Both the position numbers and the translations under genes were made by a program. From assembly GCA_002421865.1 (NCBI GenBank), contig DISE01000123.1, positions 1 through 20,168 of the forward strand: 20,168 nt of DNA. Direction: 5' to 3'. This document shows, piece after piece, positions 7,254-13,591 of the stretch. Each line of letters opens with the position of its first letter. Positions within the stretch are counted from its first letter, which is position 1. This DNA comes from Castellaniella sp. UBA6218. GTDB taxonomy: Bacteria > Pseudomonadota > Gammaproteobacteria > Burkholderiales > Burkholderiaceae_B. The notes below the pieces were generated by a model. It ran no database searches, was not told where the DNA came from, and saw only the letters and a program-made list of their open reading frames with translations.

Positions 7254-7970
7254 ATGCCCCTGTCCGACGATCTCGCCCCCACCGGGGTCCTGCGCGCCTC
7301 CATCAATCTGGGCAACCCCTTGCTGGCCCGCCGCGACCCTGGCACTAGCGAAGTCTCGGGCGTGTCCGTGGATCTGGCCGGGGAACTGGCGCGGGAACTC
7401 GGCGTCCCCCTGGCGCTGGCAGTGTTCGACAAGGCCATCCAGTCGGTCGAGGCTGTCACCGGAGAGGCCGCCGATATCGGTTTCTTCGCCATCGACCCCA
7501 AGCGCGGCGAAGGCATCGCCTTCACCGCGCCCTACGTGCTCATCGAAGGCGCCTATCTGGTGCGCGCGGACTCCCCGCTGCGCGACAACGTCGAGGTCGA
7601 CAGGCCCGGCAACCGCGTCGTGGTGGGCCAGGGCAGCGCCTACGATCTATACCTCGGCCGCCATCTGCAAAGGGCCGAAATCGTGCGGGCGGAAAATTCA
7701 CAGCGCGTGGTGGACGACTTCCTGGCCGGCGGCCAGGAAGTGGCCGCCGGGGTACGACAGCAGCTCCAGGCCGACGCGGACCGGGTCGGCGGCGTGCGTC
7801 TGCTGCCCGGCCGGTTCATGGTGATCGAGCAGGCCATGGGCCTGCCGAAATCGCGCCCGGCGCGGGCCGCCGCCGCACTGACCGATTTCGTGGAACGCTG
7901 CAAGGCGTCCGGCTTCGTGGCACGGTCGCTGGCGCGCCATGGCATCCAGGGAGCCTCGGTCGCGCCCTGA
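7254..7970 (+). CDS. Family-3 extracellular solute-binding-like protein lacking a signal peptide
   Basis: The 238-residue protein has the periplasmic binding protein fold of the amino-acid (HisJ/GlnH) type: VLRASINLGNPLL at the start, GVSVDLAGELARELGVPLAL, DIGFFAIDPKRGEGIAFTAPYV, and VGQGSAYDLYL at the start of the second lobe. It begins directly at the first strand, with no Sec, Tat or lipoprotein signal. The upstream in-frame ATG at 7194 adds MRYGTPILLQSHHRLPIEPA, which is not a signal peptide either. It is therefore likely cytoplasmic, perhaps as a ligand-binding or sensor protein. No transporter genes adjoin it; the neighbours are a divergent DUF924 gene and a convergent exporter gene. 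No clear ribosome site is visible before 7254. Confidence 0.7.
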   Translation: MPLSDDLAPTGVLRASINLGNPLLARRDPGTSEVSGVSVDLAGELARELGVPLALAVFDKAIQSVEAVTGEAADIGFFAIDPKRGEGIAFTAPYVLIEGAYLVRADSPLRDNVEVDRPGNRVVVGQGSAYDLYLGRHLQRAEIVRAENSQRVVDDFLAGGQEVAAGVRQQLQADADRVGGVRLLPGRFMVIEQAMGLPKSRPARAAAALTDFVERCKASGFVARSLARHGIQGASVAP

Positions 7971-7981
7971 GCCGCTCCGTC

Positions 7982-8905
7982 TCAGATCCGCCGGCCCCGC
8001 CACTGACGATACCAGCCGTAGCCGCTCAGCAGCACGACGCCCGACACCACCAGCAGCGTGCCCCCCAGGAAACCCGCCCCGAGCGGTTCATCCAGCAGCC
8101 AGGCCCCCAGGACCACGCCGAACAGCGGCGTCAGGAAAGAAAACACGCCCAGGCGGGACGCCAGGTACTTGCGCAGCAGCCAGAACCAGGTCAGGTAGCT
8201 GAAAAAGGCGACAAACACCGTCTGGAAAGCCAGGCTGGTCCAGACTGTCGGCGTCATGCGGACATCCGTCTGCCCCAACAGGAACGAAACCGCCAGCAGC
8301 CACGCCGCGCCCACCACCAACTGGTACATCAGGGTCTGGCTGGCCGGCAAGGCGGCCATCCGCGTCACCCGCACCACGACCGTGGTGGCCCCCCAGGCGG
8401 CTCCGCCGAGCAAGGCCAGCAGATCGCCCCAGAGCATGGCGTCGCCCGCCGCCCGTGCGCCGCCGTCACGCCACAGGAACGCCAGCGCCACCCCGCCGAA
8501 GGCGAGCGCCACGCCCAGCCACTGCACGGCGGCCAGGCGTTCATCGGGCAGTTTCCAGTGCAGTCCCAACGCCGCGAAAATCGGCGCCGTGTAAAGCAGC
8601 ACCACGACATGGCCCGCCGAGGTATGGCGCAGGCTTTCACCCACCAGCACGAATTCCAGGGCGTAGAGGGTGCCGGCCAGGAGTCCCGGGCGCCACAGGC
8701 CCAGGATCCCGTCCAGACGCTCGCCGCGCCAGGCCATGAAAAGGCCCAACAGCACACCGGCGACGGCGCTGCGCACGGCGATCTGGAACATGGGGGCGAA
8801 GTCCGTGGCGGTGGCCTTCAGCACGATCTGCTGCATGGCCCAGATCAGGCACAACACCAGCATCAGGCCGCAGGCAAGGCCGTCCATGGGCCGTCTGGCT
8901 TCCAT
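7982..8905 (-). CDS. EamA/DMT-family transporter
   Basis: This protein of about 307 residues consists of ten hydrophobic segments forming two EamA repeats, the drug/metabolite transporter layout. Recognisable pieces are LACGLMLVLCLIWAMQQIVLK in helix 1, HVVVLLYTAPIFAALGLHW near the end of the first repeat, and LTPLFGVVLGAWLLDEPL near the end of the second. Family members export amino acids, purines or other metabolites; the substrate cannot be predicted here. The start is uncertain: ATGs at 8905 and 8887 are both possible and neither has a strong ribosome site. A TACAAT -10-like hexamer on the minus strand just upstream (8934-8939) makes the longer versions unlikely. The gene converges on the binding-protein gene 11 bp away and is divergent from the AhpD-like gene. 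Confidence 0.82.
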   Translation of the reverse strand: MEARRPMDGLACGLMLVLCLIWAMQQIVLKATATDFAPMFQIAVRSAVAGVLLGLFMAWRGERLDGILGLWRPGLLAGTLYALEFVLVGESLRHTSAGHVVVLLYTAPIFAALGLHWKLPDERLAAVQWLGVALAFGGVALAFLWRDGGARAAGDAMLWGDLLALLGGAAWGATTVVVRVTRMAALPASQTLMYQLVVGAAWLLAVSFLLGQTDVRMTPTVWTSLAFQTVFVAFFSYLTWFWLLRKYLASRLGVFSFLTPLFGVVLGAWLLDEPLGAGFLGGTLLVVSGVVLLSGYGWYRQWRGRRI

Positions 8906-9067
8906 ACGATTTACCCGAAAAGGGAAAACCGCCATTGTAGGCTGGCCGCATCCGGTCCCGAATGGGCGATGGCCGCGCCGAATCCCCGCCCGGCCCATGG
9001 CCTTCCTGGCGGCACGCCCGGCGCAGGTCTATGATGGTTCCGATCACAGTCCCTGGAGACCCGCATC

Positions 9068-9415
9068 ATGGATTCCCCGATGTATCCCCACCCCACCGCC
9101 GGACTGGCCAAGCGGCGCGCCGAACTGGCGCCCGAGGCTCTGTCCGCGTTCAAGGCCTTCAGCAAGGCCGTATTCGCGCCCGGCGCGCTGGACACGAAGA
9201 CCAAGCAACTGATCGCCGTGGCCGTGGCCCACGTGACTCAGTGCCCCTATTGCATCAAGGGCCACACCGAAGGCGCGGCCCGCGCGGGCGCATCCGACGC
9301 GGAAATCATGGAAGCGATCTGGGTGGCGGCCGAAATGCGGGCGGGCGGCGCCTACGCCCACTCCAACCTGGCTCTGCAGACCCTGGAAGACCTGCCCGGA
9401 CGCAAGCCGGCCTGA
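9068..9415 (+). CDS. AhpD-like / carboxymuconolactone decarboxylase family protein
   Basis: The 115-residue protein contains the AhpD core QLIAVAVAHVTQCPYCIKGHTEGAA, split here as helix plus active site, with Cys59, Cys62 and His66 in the C-x-x-C-x3-H arrangement. Such proteins use the redox-active cysteine pair in peroxide or alkylhydroperoxide detoxification, or are uncharacterised oxidoreductases. It is short, as usual for single-domain members. CTGGAG lies about 8 bp before the ATG at 9068. The stop codon lies inside a 13-bp inverted repeat (9408-9452), and the ECF sigma gene follows on the same strand. Carboxymuconolactone-decarboxylase-like genes are known neighbours of some ECF sigma families (such as ECF41), though this sigma is not of the ECF41 type. 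Confidence 0.85.
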   Translation: MDSPMYPHPTAGLAKRRAELAPEALSAFKAFSKAVFAPGALDTKTKQLIAVAVAHVTQCPYCIKGHTEGAARAGASDAEIMEAIWVAAEMRAGGAYAHSNLALQTLEDLPGRKPA

Positions 9416-9457
9416 TGCGCCCCGCCGCGCGGAGGCGACGCGCATCAGGCCGCCTCC
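9408..9457 (+). terminator. Overlapping alternative hairpins between the AhpD-like and sigma genes
   Basis: CGGCCTGATGCGC (9408-9420) pairs perfectly with GCGCATCAGGCCG (9440-9452). A second stem, GGAGGCG (9431-9437) with CGCCTCC (9451-9457), uses bases from the loop and the right arm of the first, so the two exclude each other. There is no T-run. It may terminate the AhpD-like transcript, or be a chance product of high GC. Confidence 0.4.
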
Positions 9458-9468
9458 CCGGCGCGGCA

Positions 9469-9500
9469 CGAAACGTTTTCCGGTCCGGCCGCATCCAATG
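9469..9500 (+). promoter_or_regulatory. Putative ECF-type promoter of the sigma factor gene
   Basis: CGAAACG (9469-9475), a 15-bp spacer and GCATCCAATG (9491-9500) precede the sigma factor start codon by 26 bp. The same two blocks at the same spacing occur on the minus strand before the cupredoxin operon (11283-11314). The GAAAC-type upstream block and short spacing are the usual ECF promoter style. No sigma-70 promoter is evident here. Autoregulation by the encoded sigma factor is inferred. Confidence 0.65.
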
Positions 9501-9526
9501 CCGACGGTATTCTTTCAGGAGTTCAT

Positions 9527-10228
9527 GTGGACATCCAGTTCCAGCACGATCCGGCGGCGGATGACCTCGCCCTGATCGGCCGCGCGGCGGACGGCGACCT
9601 GACGGCCTTCGAAGCCCTGATGCGCCGTCATAACCAGCAACTCTACCGGGCGGCGCGCAGCATCCTGCGCGACGAGGCCGAGGCCGAGGACGCCGTCCAG
9701 GAGGCCTGGTGGAAAGCATATGGACATTTGCAGGATTTTCGCGCCGAGGCCCGGCCCGCGACCTGGCTGACGCGCATCGCCATCAATGAAGCCCTCATGC
9801 GCCGAAGGCGAAACAAATCGCGCGAGAACCTCATCCAATCCGCATACCAGGTTCCTCACGAACAGGACGCCATGCCGATGCACGATCCCGATACCGCCGC
9901 CCCCGCAACAGCCGGCCCAGACCAGTTGGTCTGGCGCGCCGAGCTGCGGCATCGGCTGGAGCAACGCATCGACGAACTCCCCGACCTCTACCGCACGGTC
10001 TTCATGCTGCGCGCCGTGGAGGACATGCCGGCCGCCGAGGTTGCCGTTGTCCTGGGACTGCCCGAGGCCACCGTGCGCGTGCGCTTCATGCGCGCCCGCC
10101 GTCTGCTGCAGGAAGCACTGCGGCCGGATTTCGATCCGCGCGCGGCGGGCGCGTTCTCCTTCGCCGGCGACCGCTGCGACCGCATCGTGGCCGGCGTGCT
10201 GGCCCGGGCGCGCGCGGCCGCCCACTGA
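9527..10228 (+). CDS. ECF-family RNA polymerase sigma factor
   Basis: The 233-residue protein has region 2 at about residues 26-92 (ALMRRHNQQLYRAARSILRD, then AEDAVQEAWWKAY) and region 4 at about 137-195 (LPDLYRTVFMLRAVEDMPAAEVA, then GLPEATVRVRFMRARRLLQEA), and no regions 1 or 3, which defines an ECF sigma. The start is GTG at 9527: AGGAG at 9517-9521 is correctly spaced, and the ATG two bases upstream is out of frame. After region 4 there is a tail of about 33 residues (FSFAGDRCDRIVAGVLAR) with the only cysteine of the protein, Cys217. No anti-sigma gene is adjacent. The gene ends against a minus-strand cupredoxin operon whose promoter carries the same motif as its own. The cue sensed is unknown; copper or oxidative stress is suggested only by the neighbours. 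Confidence 0.88.
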   Translation: MDIQFQHDPAADDLALIGRAADGDLTAFEALMRRHNQQLYRAARSILRDEAEAEDAVQEAWWKAYGHLQDFRAEARPATWLTRIAINEALMRRRRNKSRENLIQSAYQVPHEQDAMPMHDPDTAAPATAGPDQLVWRAELRHRLEQRIDELPDLYRTVFMLRAVEDMPAAEVAVVLGLPEATVRVRFMRARRLLQEALRPDFDPRAAGAFSFAGDRCDRIVAGVLARARAAAH

Positions 10229-10233
10229 AAAGC

Positions 10234-10278
10234 CCGGGCCTGGGCCGGGCGCGACAGACTCGCCCGGCCCAGGCCCGG
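10234..10278. terminator. Strong bidirectional hairpin between convergent sigma and cupredoxin genes
   Basis: An 18-bp perfect stem (10234-10251 with 10261-10278) encloses a 9-base loop. It lies between the stop codons of the sigma factor (10228) and the cupredoxin (10286). Read on the minus strand the stem is followed by GCTTTT, giving a short U-tract, so termination of the cupredoxin operon is the better supported role. On the plus strand there is no T-run. Confidence 0.75.
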
Positions 10279-10285
10279 CGCCCGG

Positions 10286-10807
10286 TCAATCGACCCGCTC
10301 CTGTTTCAGGATGGCCGCCACATCCGGAAAACCTTCGGCTGCAGCCTGGGGCAGTCGCGCATCCGTTGCGGCATAGGGGCGCGCGGCATCTGCGCCCGCC
10401 ACCACGATCCGCCCGACCATCCCCGCATGCTCGTGCGGCAGGCAGAAATAGTCATAGACGCCGGGCGTGTCGAATACCACGGTGAAGGATTGCCCGGGCA
10501 GCAGGTAGTCCGAGTTCCACGGCTTCGCGCCCTCCGGCATGCGCAGCGGCTTGCCGTTGGCCGGATGATAGGCCGTGGAGGTATGGACGTTGCCCGCATC
10601 GCGATTGACCCAGCGGACGGCCTGGCCCGGCCGCACCAGCAAACCCCGGGGCCGGAACCAGACTTCGGATCCGGTCGATGTGCCGGACATGCCGATCTCC
10701 AGGGCGTCGCCGGCGCCCGCCGGCCGCGGCAGAACGGCCGCCAGCAGCAGGCCGCCGCCGGCGCCCAGCAGCAGCCGGCGGCGCGGGTCATGCACAGGCG
10801 CGCTCAT
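10286..10807 (-). CDS. Exported cupredoxin (plastocyanin/amicyanin-like type-1 copper protein)
   Basis: The 173-residue protein begins with an arginine-rich signal (PRRRLLLGAGGGLLLAAVL, likely Tat) ending near PAGA at residue 32. The mature domain is a blue-copper fold: GLLVRPGQAVRWVNRD, ligand His75 in NVHTSTAYHP, then YDYFCLPHEHAGMVGRI, where Cys122, His125 and Met130 make the C-x2-H-x4-M loop of plastocyanin-type sites. An extra tail of about 35 residues follows the domain. Its ATG overlaps the stop codon of the upstream gene in an ATGA arrangement (10804-10807), so the two are translationally coupled; the frame from 10846 is not the start. It probably carries electrons or copper in the periplasm. 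The operon ends at the strong hairpin just downstream. Confidence 0.87.
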   Translation of the reverse strand: MSAPVHDPRRRLLLGAGGGLLLAAVLPRPAGAGDALEIGMSGTSTGSEVWFRPRGLLVRPGQAVRWVNRDAGNVHTSTAYHPANGKPLRMPEGAKPWNSDYLLPGQSFTVVFDTPGVYDYFCLPHEHAGMVGRIVVAGADAARPYAATDARLPQAAAEGFPDVAAILKQERVD

Positions 10808-11238
10808 TTCGCCACGCGGCTTTCCTGCGCGGCCGGCACGTTCCACAACACGATGTGGACGTGCGGCTCCTCCACGCCAGGATGGCCCGCGTTGTACATG
10901 ATGTCGACGTGATCCACTTTGACGCCGGCCGGCACCTTCAGATCGTTCAGATGCATGTCGGGCTTCATCAGCGACAGCGGGATCATATAGGTGGTGTTCA
11001 CGAGGCGGCCCTCATGGTCGTAGCCCAGGAACGGCCCGGCCGGCAGCGTGGCGGGTTCGACGAACAACTGCCCCATGCCGGGGACGAAATCAGGCAGCTT
11101 CACCAGCGAACTGACCGCCTTGTAGGGGGCGGCCGGCGGCGCCTTCAACACGGATGCGCCTGCGGCCTGGACCGCGGGCGCGCCCAGACCAAGGGCCACG
11201 GCGGCCGCTGCGGCCGTCAGGAATGAACGTGAGGACAT
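10804..11238 (-). CDS. Exported His-rich protein, possibly DUF5602/TTHB210-like
   Basis: The 144-residue protein has a Sec signal peptide (TAAAAAVALGLGAPAVQA, cleavage near residue 25) and a mature part beginning around APYKAVSSLVKLPDFVPGMG. GPFLGYDHEGRLVNTTYMIPL and VDHVDIMYNAGHPGVEEPHVHIVLW follow. His110, His119, His126 and His128 with nearby acidic residues look like a metal site. From memory the pattern recalls the DUF5602/TTHB210-like family, whose Thermus member is controlled by a sigma-E/anti-sigma-E system; I could not check this. The gene is first in a two-gene operon with the cupredoxin and is preceded by the ECF-type promoter motif 45 bp upstream. A role in periplasmic copper or redox handling is inferred from the neighbours only. 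Confidence 0.7.
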   Translation of the reverse strand: MSSRSFLTAAAAAVALGLGAPAVQAAGASVLKAPPAAPYKAVSSLVKLPDFVPGMGQLFVEPATLPAGPFLGYDHEGRLVNTTYMIPLSLMKPDMHLNDLKVPAGVKVDHVDIMYNAGHPGVEEPHVHIVLWNVPAAQESRVAK

Positions 11239-11282
11239 GAGAATCTCCCGATATGCGCGGCGGAAATCGCCGCGTTTCGGGC

Positions 11283-11314
11283 CATTGGATGCGCGATCCG
11301 GAAGATCCGTTTCG
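11283..11314 (-). promoter_or_regulatory. Putative ECF-type promoter of the DUF5602-like/cupredoxin operon
   Basis: Read on the minus strand, CGAAACG (11308-11314), 15 bp and GCATCCAATG (11283-11292) repeat exactly the two blocks and spacing found before the sigma factor gene. The start codon at 11238 is 44 bp below the second block. The spacer sequences of the two sites are not the same, so this is not merely a duplicated segment. Confidence 0.65.
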
Positions 11315-11319
11315 GCGCG

Positions 11320-11898
11320 TCAGTGCTGGATGCGCGTGCCCAGCACCACCAGGAACTGGGAGATCCAGGCCGGATGCGCGGGCCAGGCCGGCGCGGTCAC
11401 CAGATTGCCGTCCGTATGCGCCTGATCCACCGCGATGTCGGCGTACCGGCCGCCCGCCAGGCGGACTTCCGCCGCGCAGGCCGGATACGCGGAGCACGTG
11501 CGGCCCTGGAGCACGCCGGCCGCCGCCAGCAGCTGGGCGCCATGGCAGATGGCCGCGATGGGTTTGGCGGCGCCTGCGAAATGCCGCACGATCGCCAGCA
11601 CGCGCTCATCCATGCGCAGATATTCAGGCGCTCGGCCGCCGGGGATCACCAGCCCGTCATAGGCTGCCGCGTCCACTGCGTCGAAATCCCGGTTCACCGT
11701 GAAACGGTGCCCGGGCTTTTCGCTGTAGGTCTGGGCGCCGTCGAAATCGTGGACGGCCGTGGCCACCCATTCACCCGCCCGCTTGCCCGGACACACCGCA
11801 TCGACATCGTGCCCTACGGCCTTCAGCGCCTGGAAGGGCACCATGACCTCGTAGTCTTCGACGTAGTCGCCCACCAGCATCAGCAATTTCTTCGCCAT
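11320..11898 (-). CDS. DJ-1/PfpI family protein (YhbO-like)
   Basis: The 192-residue protein has the DJ-1/PfpI core: LLMLVGDYVEDYEVMVPFQAL with the conserved Glu14, YDGLVIPGGRAPEYLR at 80-95, and the nucleophile elbow AICHGAQLL with Cys118 followed by His119. This matches the PfpI/YhbO branch, described as general stress proteins and as glyoxalase or deglycase-type enzymes acting on reactive carbonyls. AGGAGA lies just upstream; the ATG at 11898 is at better spacing than the one directly before it at 11901. It is cytoplasmic, with no signal peptide. Its stop lies 6 bp before the ECF-type promoter of the next operon, so it may read through, or be separate. It is divergent from the NemA-like gene across 262 bp. 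The upstream gap has a CCGGATG/CATCCGG inverted repeat (11957-11980) of unknown role. Confidence 0.85.
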   Translation of the reverse strand: MAKKLLMLVGDYVEDYEVMVPFQALKAVGHDVDAVCPGKRAGEWVATAVHDFDGAQTYSEKPGHRFTVNRDFDAVDAAAYDGLVIPGGRAPEYLRMDERVLAIVRHFAGAAKPIAAICHGAQLLAAAGVLQGRTCSAYPACAAEVRLAGGRYADIAVDQAHTDGNLVTAPAWPAHPAWISQFLVVLGTRIQH

Positions 11899-12087
11899 CA
11901 TGCGTCTCCTGTTCTGAATCGGCCCGAGTCGATCCCCGGACCATGCATATCGGCCGCCGGATGGCGGACTTCGCATCCGGACGCCGCATTCATGCATTGT
12001 GCCTCTCCAGGCGCACGTCCGGGAGGTATTCCCATGCAGCGGCACGCCGGGGCACGGTTCCGGCGGACTGGGCGCGGGTCCGGATGC

Positions 12088-12146
12088 TTGACAATGTTAC
12101 TTACAGGTACGTATCATACGTCGTCCAAAACGTACGCACCAGCCAC
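12088..12146 (+). promoter_or_regulatory. Promoter and TetR-type operator of the NemA-like gene
   Basis: TTGACA (12088-12093), 18 bp and TATCAT (12112-12117) form a good sigma-70 promoter. The spacer carries GTTACTTACAGGTACGT (12096-12112), and a weaker inverted copy, ACGTACGCACCAGCCAC, follows at 12130-12146. Promoter geometry and sequence closely parallel the TetR/MFS intergenic region at 15154-15212, where the operator is nearly perfect. Control by that TetR protein is inferred. Confidence 0.7.
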
Positions 12147-12160
12147 TCTGGAAATCCTCC

Positions 12161-13231
12161 ATGCATACCTTGTTCGATCCAATACAGCTCGGCGACCTGT
12201 CGCTGCCCAATCGCATCATCATGGCTCCCCTGACCCGTTGTCGGGCCGAGCCCGGACGCATTCCCGGCGAACTGATGGTCGAATACTATCGACAGCGCGC
12301 CAGCGCGGGCCTGATCATCAGCGAGGCCACGGCCGTCACCCCGATGGGCGTCGGGTACCCCGACACCCCCGGCATCTGGTCCGACGCCCAGATCGAGGGC
12401 TGGAAGAAAGTCACCGCAGCCGTGCATGAGGCGGGCGGACGCATCGTCCTGCAGCTCTGGCACGTCGGCCGTATCTCCGACCCCCTGTACCTGGACGGCG
12501 CGGCCCCGGTCGCCCCAAGCGCCATCCAGCCCGCCGGCACAGTCAGCCTGGTGCGTCCCAAAAAAGCCTATGTCACGCCACGCGCCCTGGAAACCGGGGA
12601 AATTCCCGGCATCGTCGAAGCCTACCGGCGCGGCGCGGAAAACGCCCTGGCCGCCGGTTTCGACGGCGTGGAGATCCACGCCGCCAATGGCTACCTGATC
12701 GACCAGTTCCTGCAAAGCCGCACCAACCGGCGCACCGACGCCTACGGCGGCCCGGTCGAGAACCGCGCCCGCCTGCTGCTGGAAATCACGGACGCGATTC
12801 TGGAAACCTGGGCACCCGGACGTGTCGGCGTGCACCTGTCCCCCCGGGGCGATTCCCACGACATGGGAGACGACCGGCCGGCCGAGACTTTCGGTCATGT
12901 GGCCGAGGCCCTGGGCCGGCGCGGCATCGCGTTTCTGTGCCTGCGCGAATACGAAGGCCCCGACAGCCTGGCGCCGATGATGCGCGAGAAATTTCCGGGC
13001 TGCCTGATCGCCAACGAGGCCCTCGATCTGGAAAAGGCGGCCGACTGGCTGGCGCGGGGACGCGCCGACGCGGCCGCTTTCGGCCGGCTGTTCATCGCCA
13101 ATCCCGACCTGCCCGTACGCTTTGCGCAGGGCGCGTCGCTGAACGCGCCTCAGCCCGAGACCTTCTACGCCCCGGGCCCCGAGGGTTACACAGACTATCC
13201 GGCCCTGGAAGGCTGCGGGGCCGACGCCTGA
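12161..13231 (+). CDS. nemA: Old-yellow-enzyme alkene reductase (NemA-like)
   Basis: The 356-residue flavoenzyme matches the N-ethylmaleimide reductase/OPR branch of old yellow enzymes. Visible landmarks are LPNRIIMAPLTRCRA (15-29), VLQLWHVGRIS (96-106), the substrate/FMN motif EIHAANGYLIDQFLQ with His173 and Asn176 (171-185), TNRRTDAYGG (188-197) and AFGRLFIANPDLP near residue 306. Family members use NAD(P)H and FMN to reduce electrophilic activated alkenes, maleimides and nitro compounds. In E. coli nemA is repressed by NemR, a TetR-family electrophile sensor. Here the promoter has an operator related to the one at the TetR gene 3 kb away. The ATG at 12161 directly follows the promoter region. 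It converges on a DUF2798 gene with 2 bp between the stop codons. Confidence 0.9.
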   Translation: MHTLFDPIQLGDLSLPNRIIMAPLTRCRAEPGRIPGELMVEYYRQRASAGLIISEATAVTPMGVGYPDTPGIWSDAQIEGWKKVTAAVHEAGGRIVLQLWHVGRISDPLYLDGAAPVAPSAIQPAGTVSLVRPKKAYVTPRALETGEIPGIVEAYRRGAENALAAGFDGVEIHAANGYLIDQFLQSRTNRRTDAYGGPVENRARLLLEITDAILETWAPGRVGVHLSPRGDSHDMGDDRPAETFGHVAEALGRRGIAFLCLREYEGPDSLAPMMREKFPGCLIANEALDLEKAADWLARGRADAAAFGRLFIANPDLPVRFAQGASLNAPQPETFYAPGPEGYTDYPALEGCGADA

Positions 13232-13233
13232 GG

Positions 13234-13482
13234 TCAATCCCGCCCTTCCGGCGCGGGCAGCCAGAGGGACACCCGCTGGCTGAGCCGCTGCACCGCCGGC
13301 CCGAACAGCAGCACGATGGTGAACGCCGCCGGCCAGGCGGCGGCAAAGGCGTGTCCCCAATGCCTCAGATAGGCCGCATCCAGGCCAAGATTCAGCCAGA
13401 CCACGAACGCAGTCATCAACAGGGACATCCAGAGGGACATGAGGGCGGCGAAGACGAGTCGAAGGCGTTGGGTGGAAGACAT
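13234..13482 (-). CDS. Small DUF2798 membrane protein
   Basis: This 82-residue protein has two hydrophobic segments (about residues 9-32 and 44-66), with VFAALMSLWMSLLMTAFVVWLN first and FAAAWPAAFTIVLLFGPAV second, followed by a short charged tail. The layout fits DUF2798, a family of small inner-membrane proteins of unknown function. The ATG at 13482 is chosen because AGGAG is 7 bp upstream; the longer in-frame version up to 13686 would overlap the divergent LysR gene and is not credible. Divergent placement from the LysR gene suggests that regulator controls it. Confidence 0.78.
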   Translation of the reverse strand: MSSTQRLRLVFAALMSLWMSLLMTAFVVWLNLGLDAAYLRHWGHAFAAAWPAAFTIVLLFGPAVQRLSQRVSLWLPAPEGRD

Positions 13483-13555
13483 GGAAAGCTCCTGTGTGGA
13501 TATGGCGCACAGTATGAATTCCATCCAAAACAGGAACCATATCTTATCCATCAAT

Positions 13556-13582
13556 CTATAATTTCGATAATTGAAATCATAG
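13556..13582. promoter_or_regulatory. LysR-type dyad operator between DUF2798 and lysR
   Basis: CTATAATTTC (13556-13565), 7 bp, GAAATCATAG (13573-13582): the arms match at 9 of 10 positions and include the T-N11-A core of LysR sites. A perfect TATAAT (13557-13562) overlaps the left arm on the plus strand, so a bound regulator would also repress its own gene. The AT-rich patch stands out in this GC-rich DNA. Confidence 0.6.
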
Positions 13583-13591
13583 AGCGATAGC

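Noticed and set aside
9525..9530. ATG at 9525 as start of the sigma factor
   Set aside because: It is out of frame with the sigma factor; the GTG at 9527 follows a well-spaced AGGAG and opens the correct frame.
12101..13540. A 479-residue minus-strand frame opposite the NemA-like gene
   Set aside because: It is antisense to a gene with unmistakable OYE motifs and has no recognisable domain or ribosome site.
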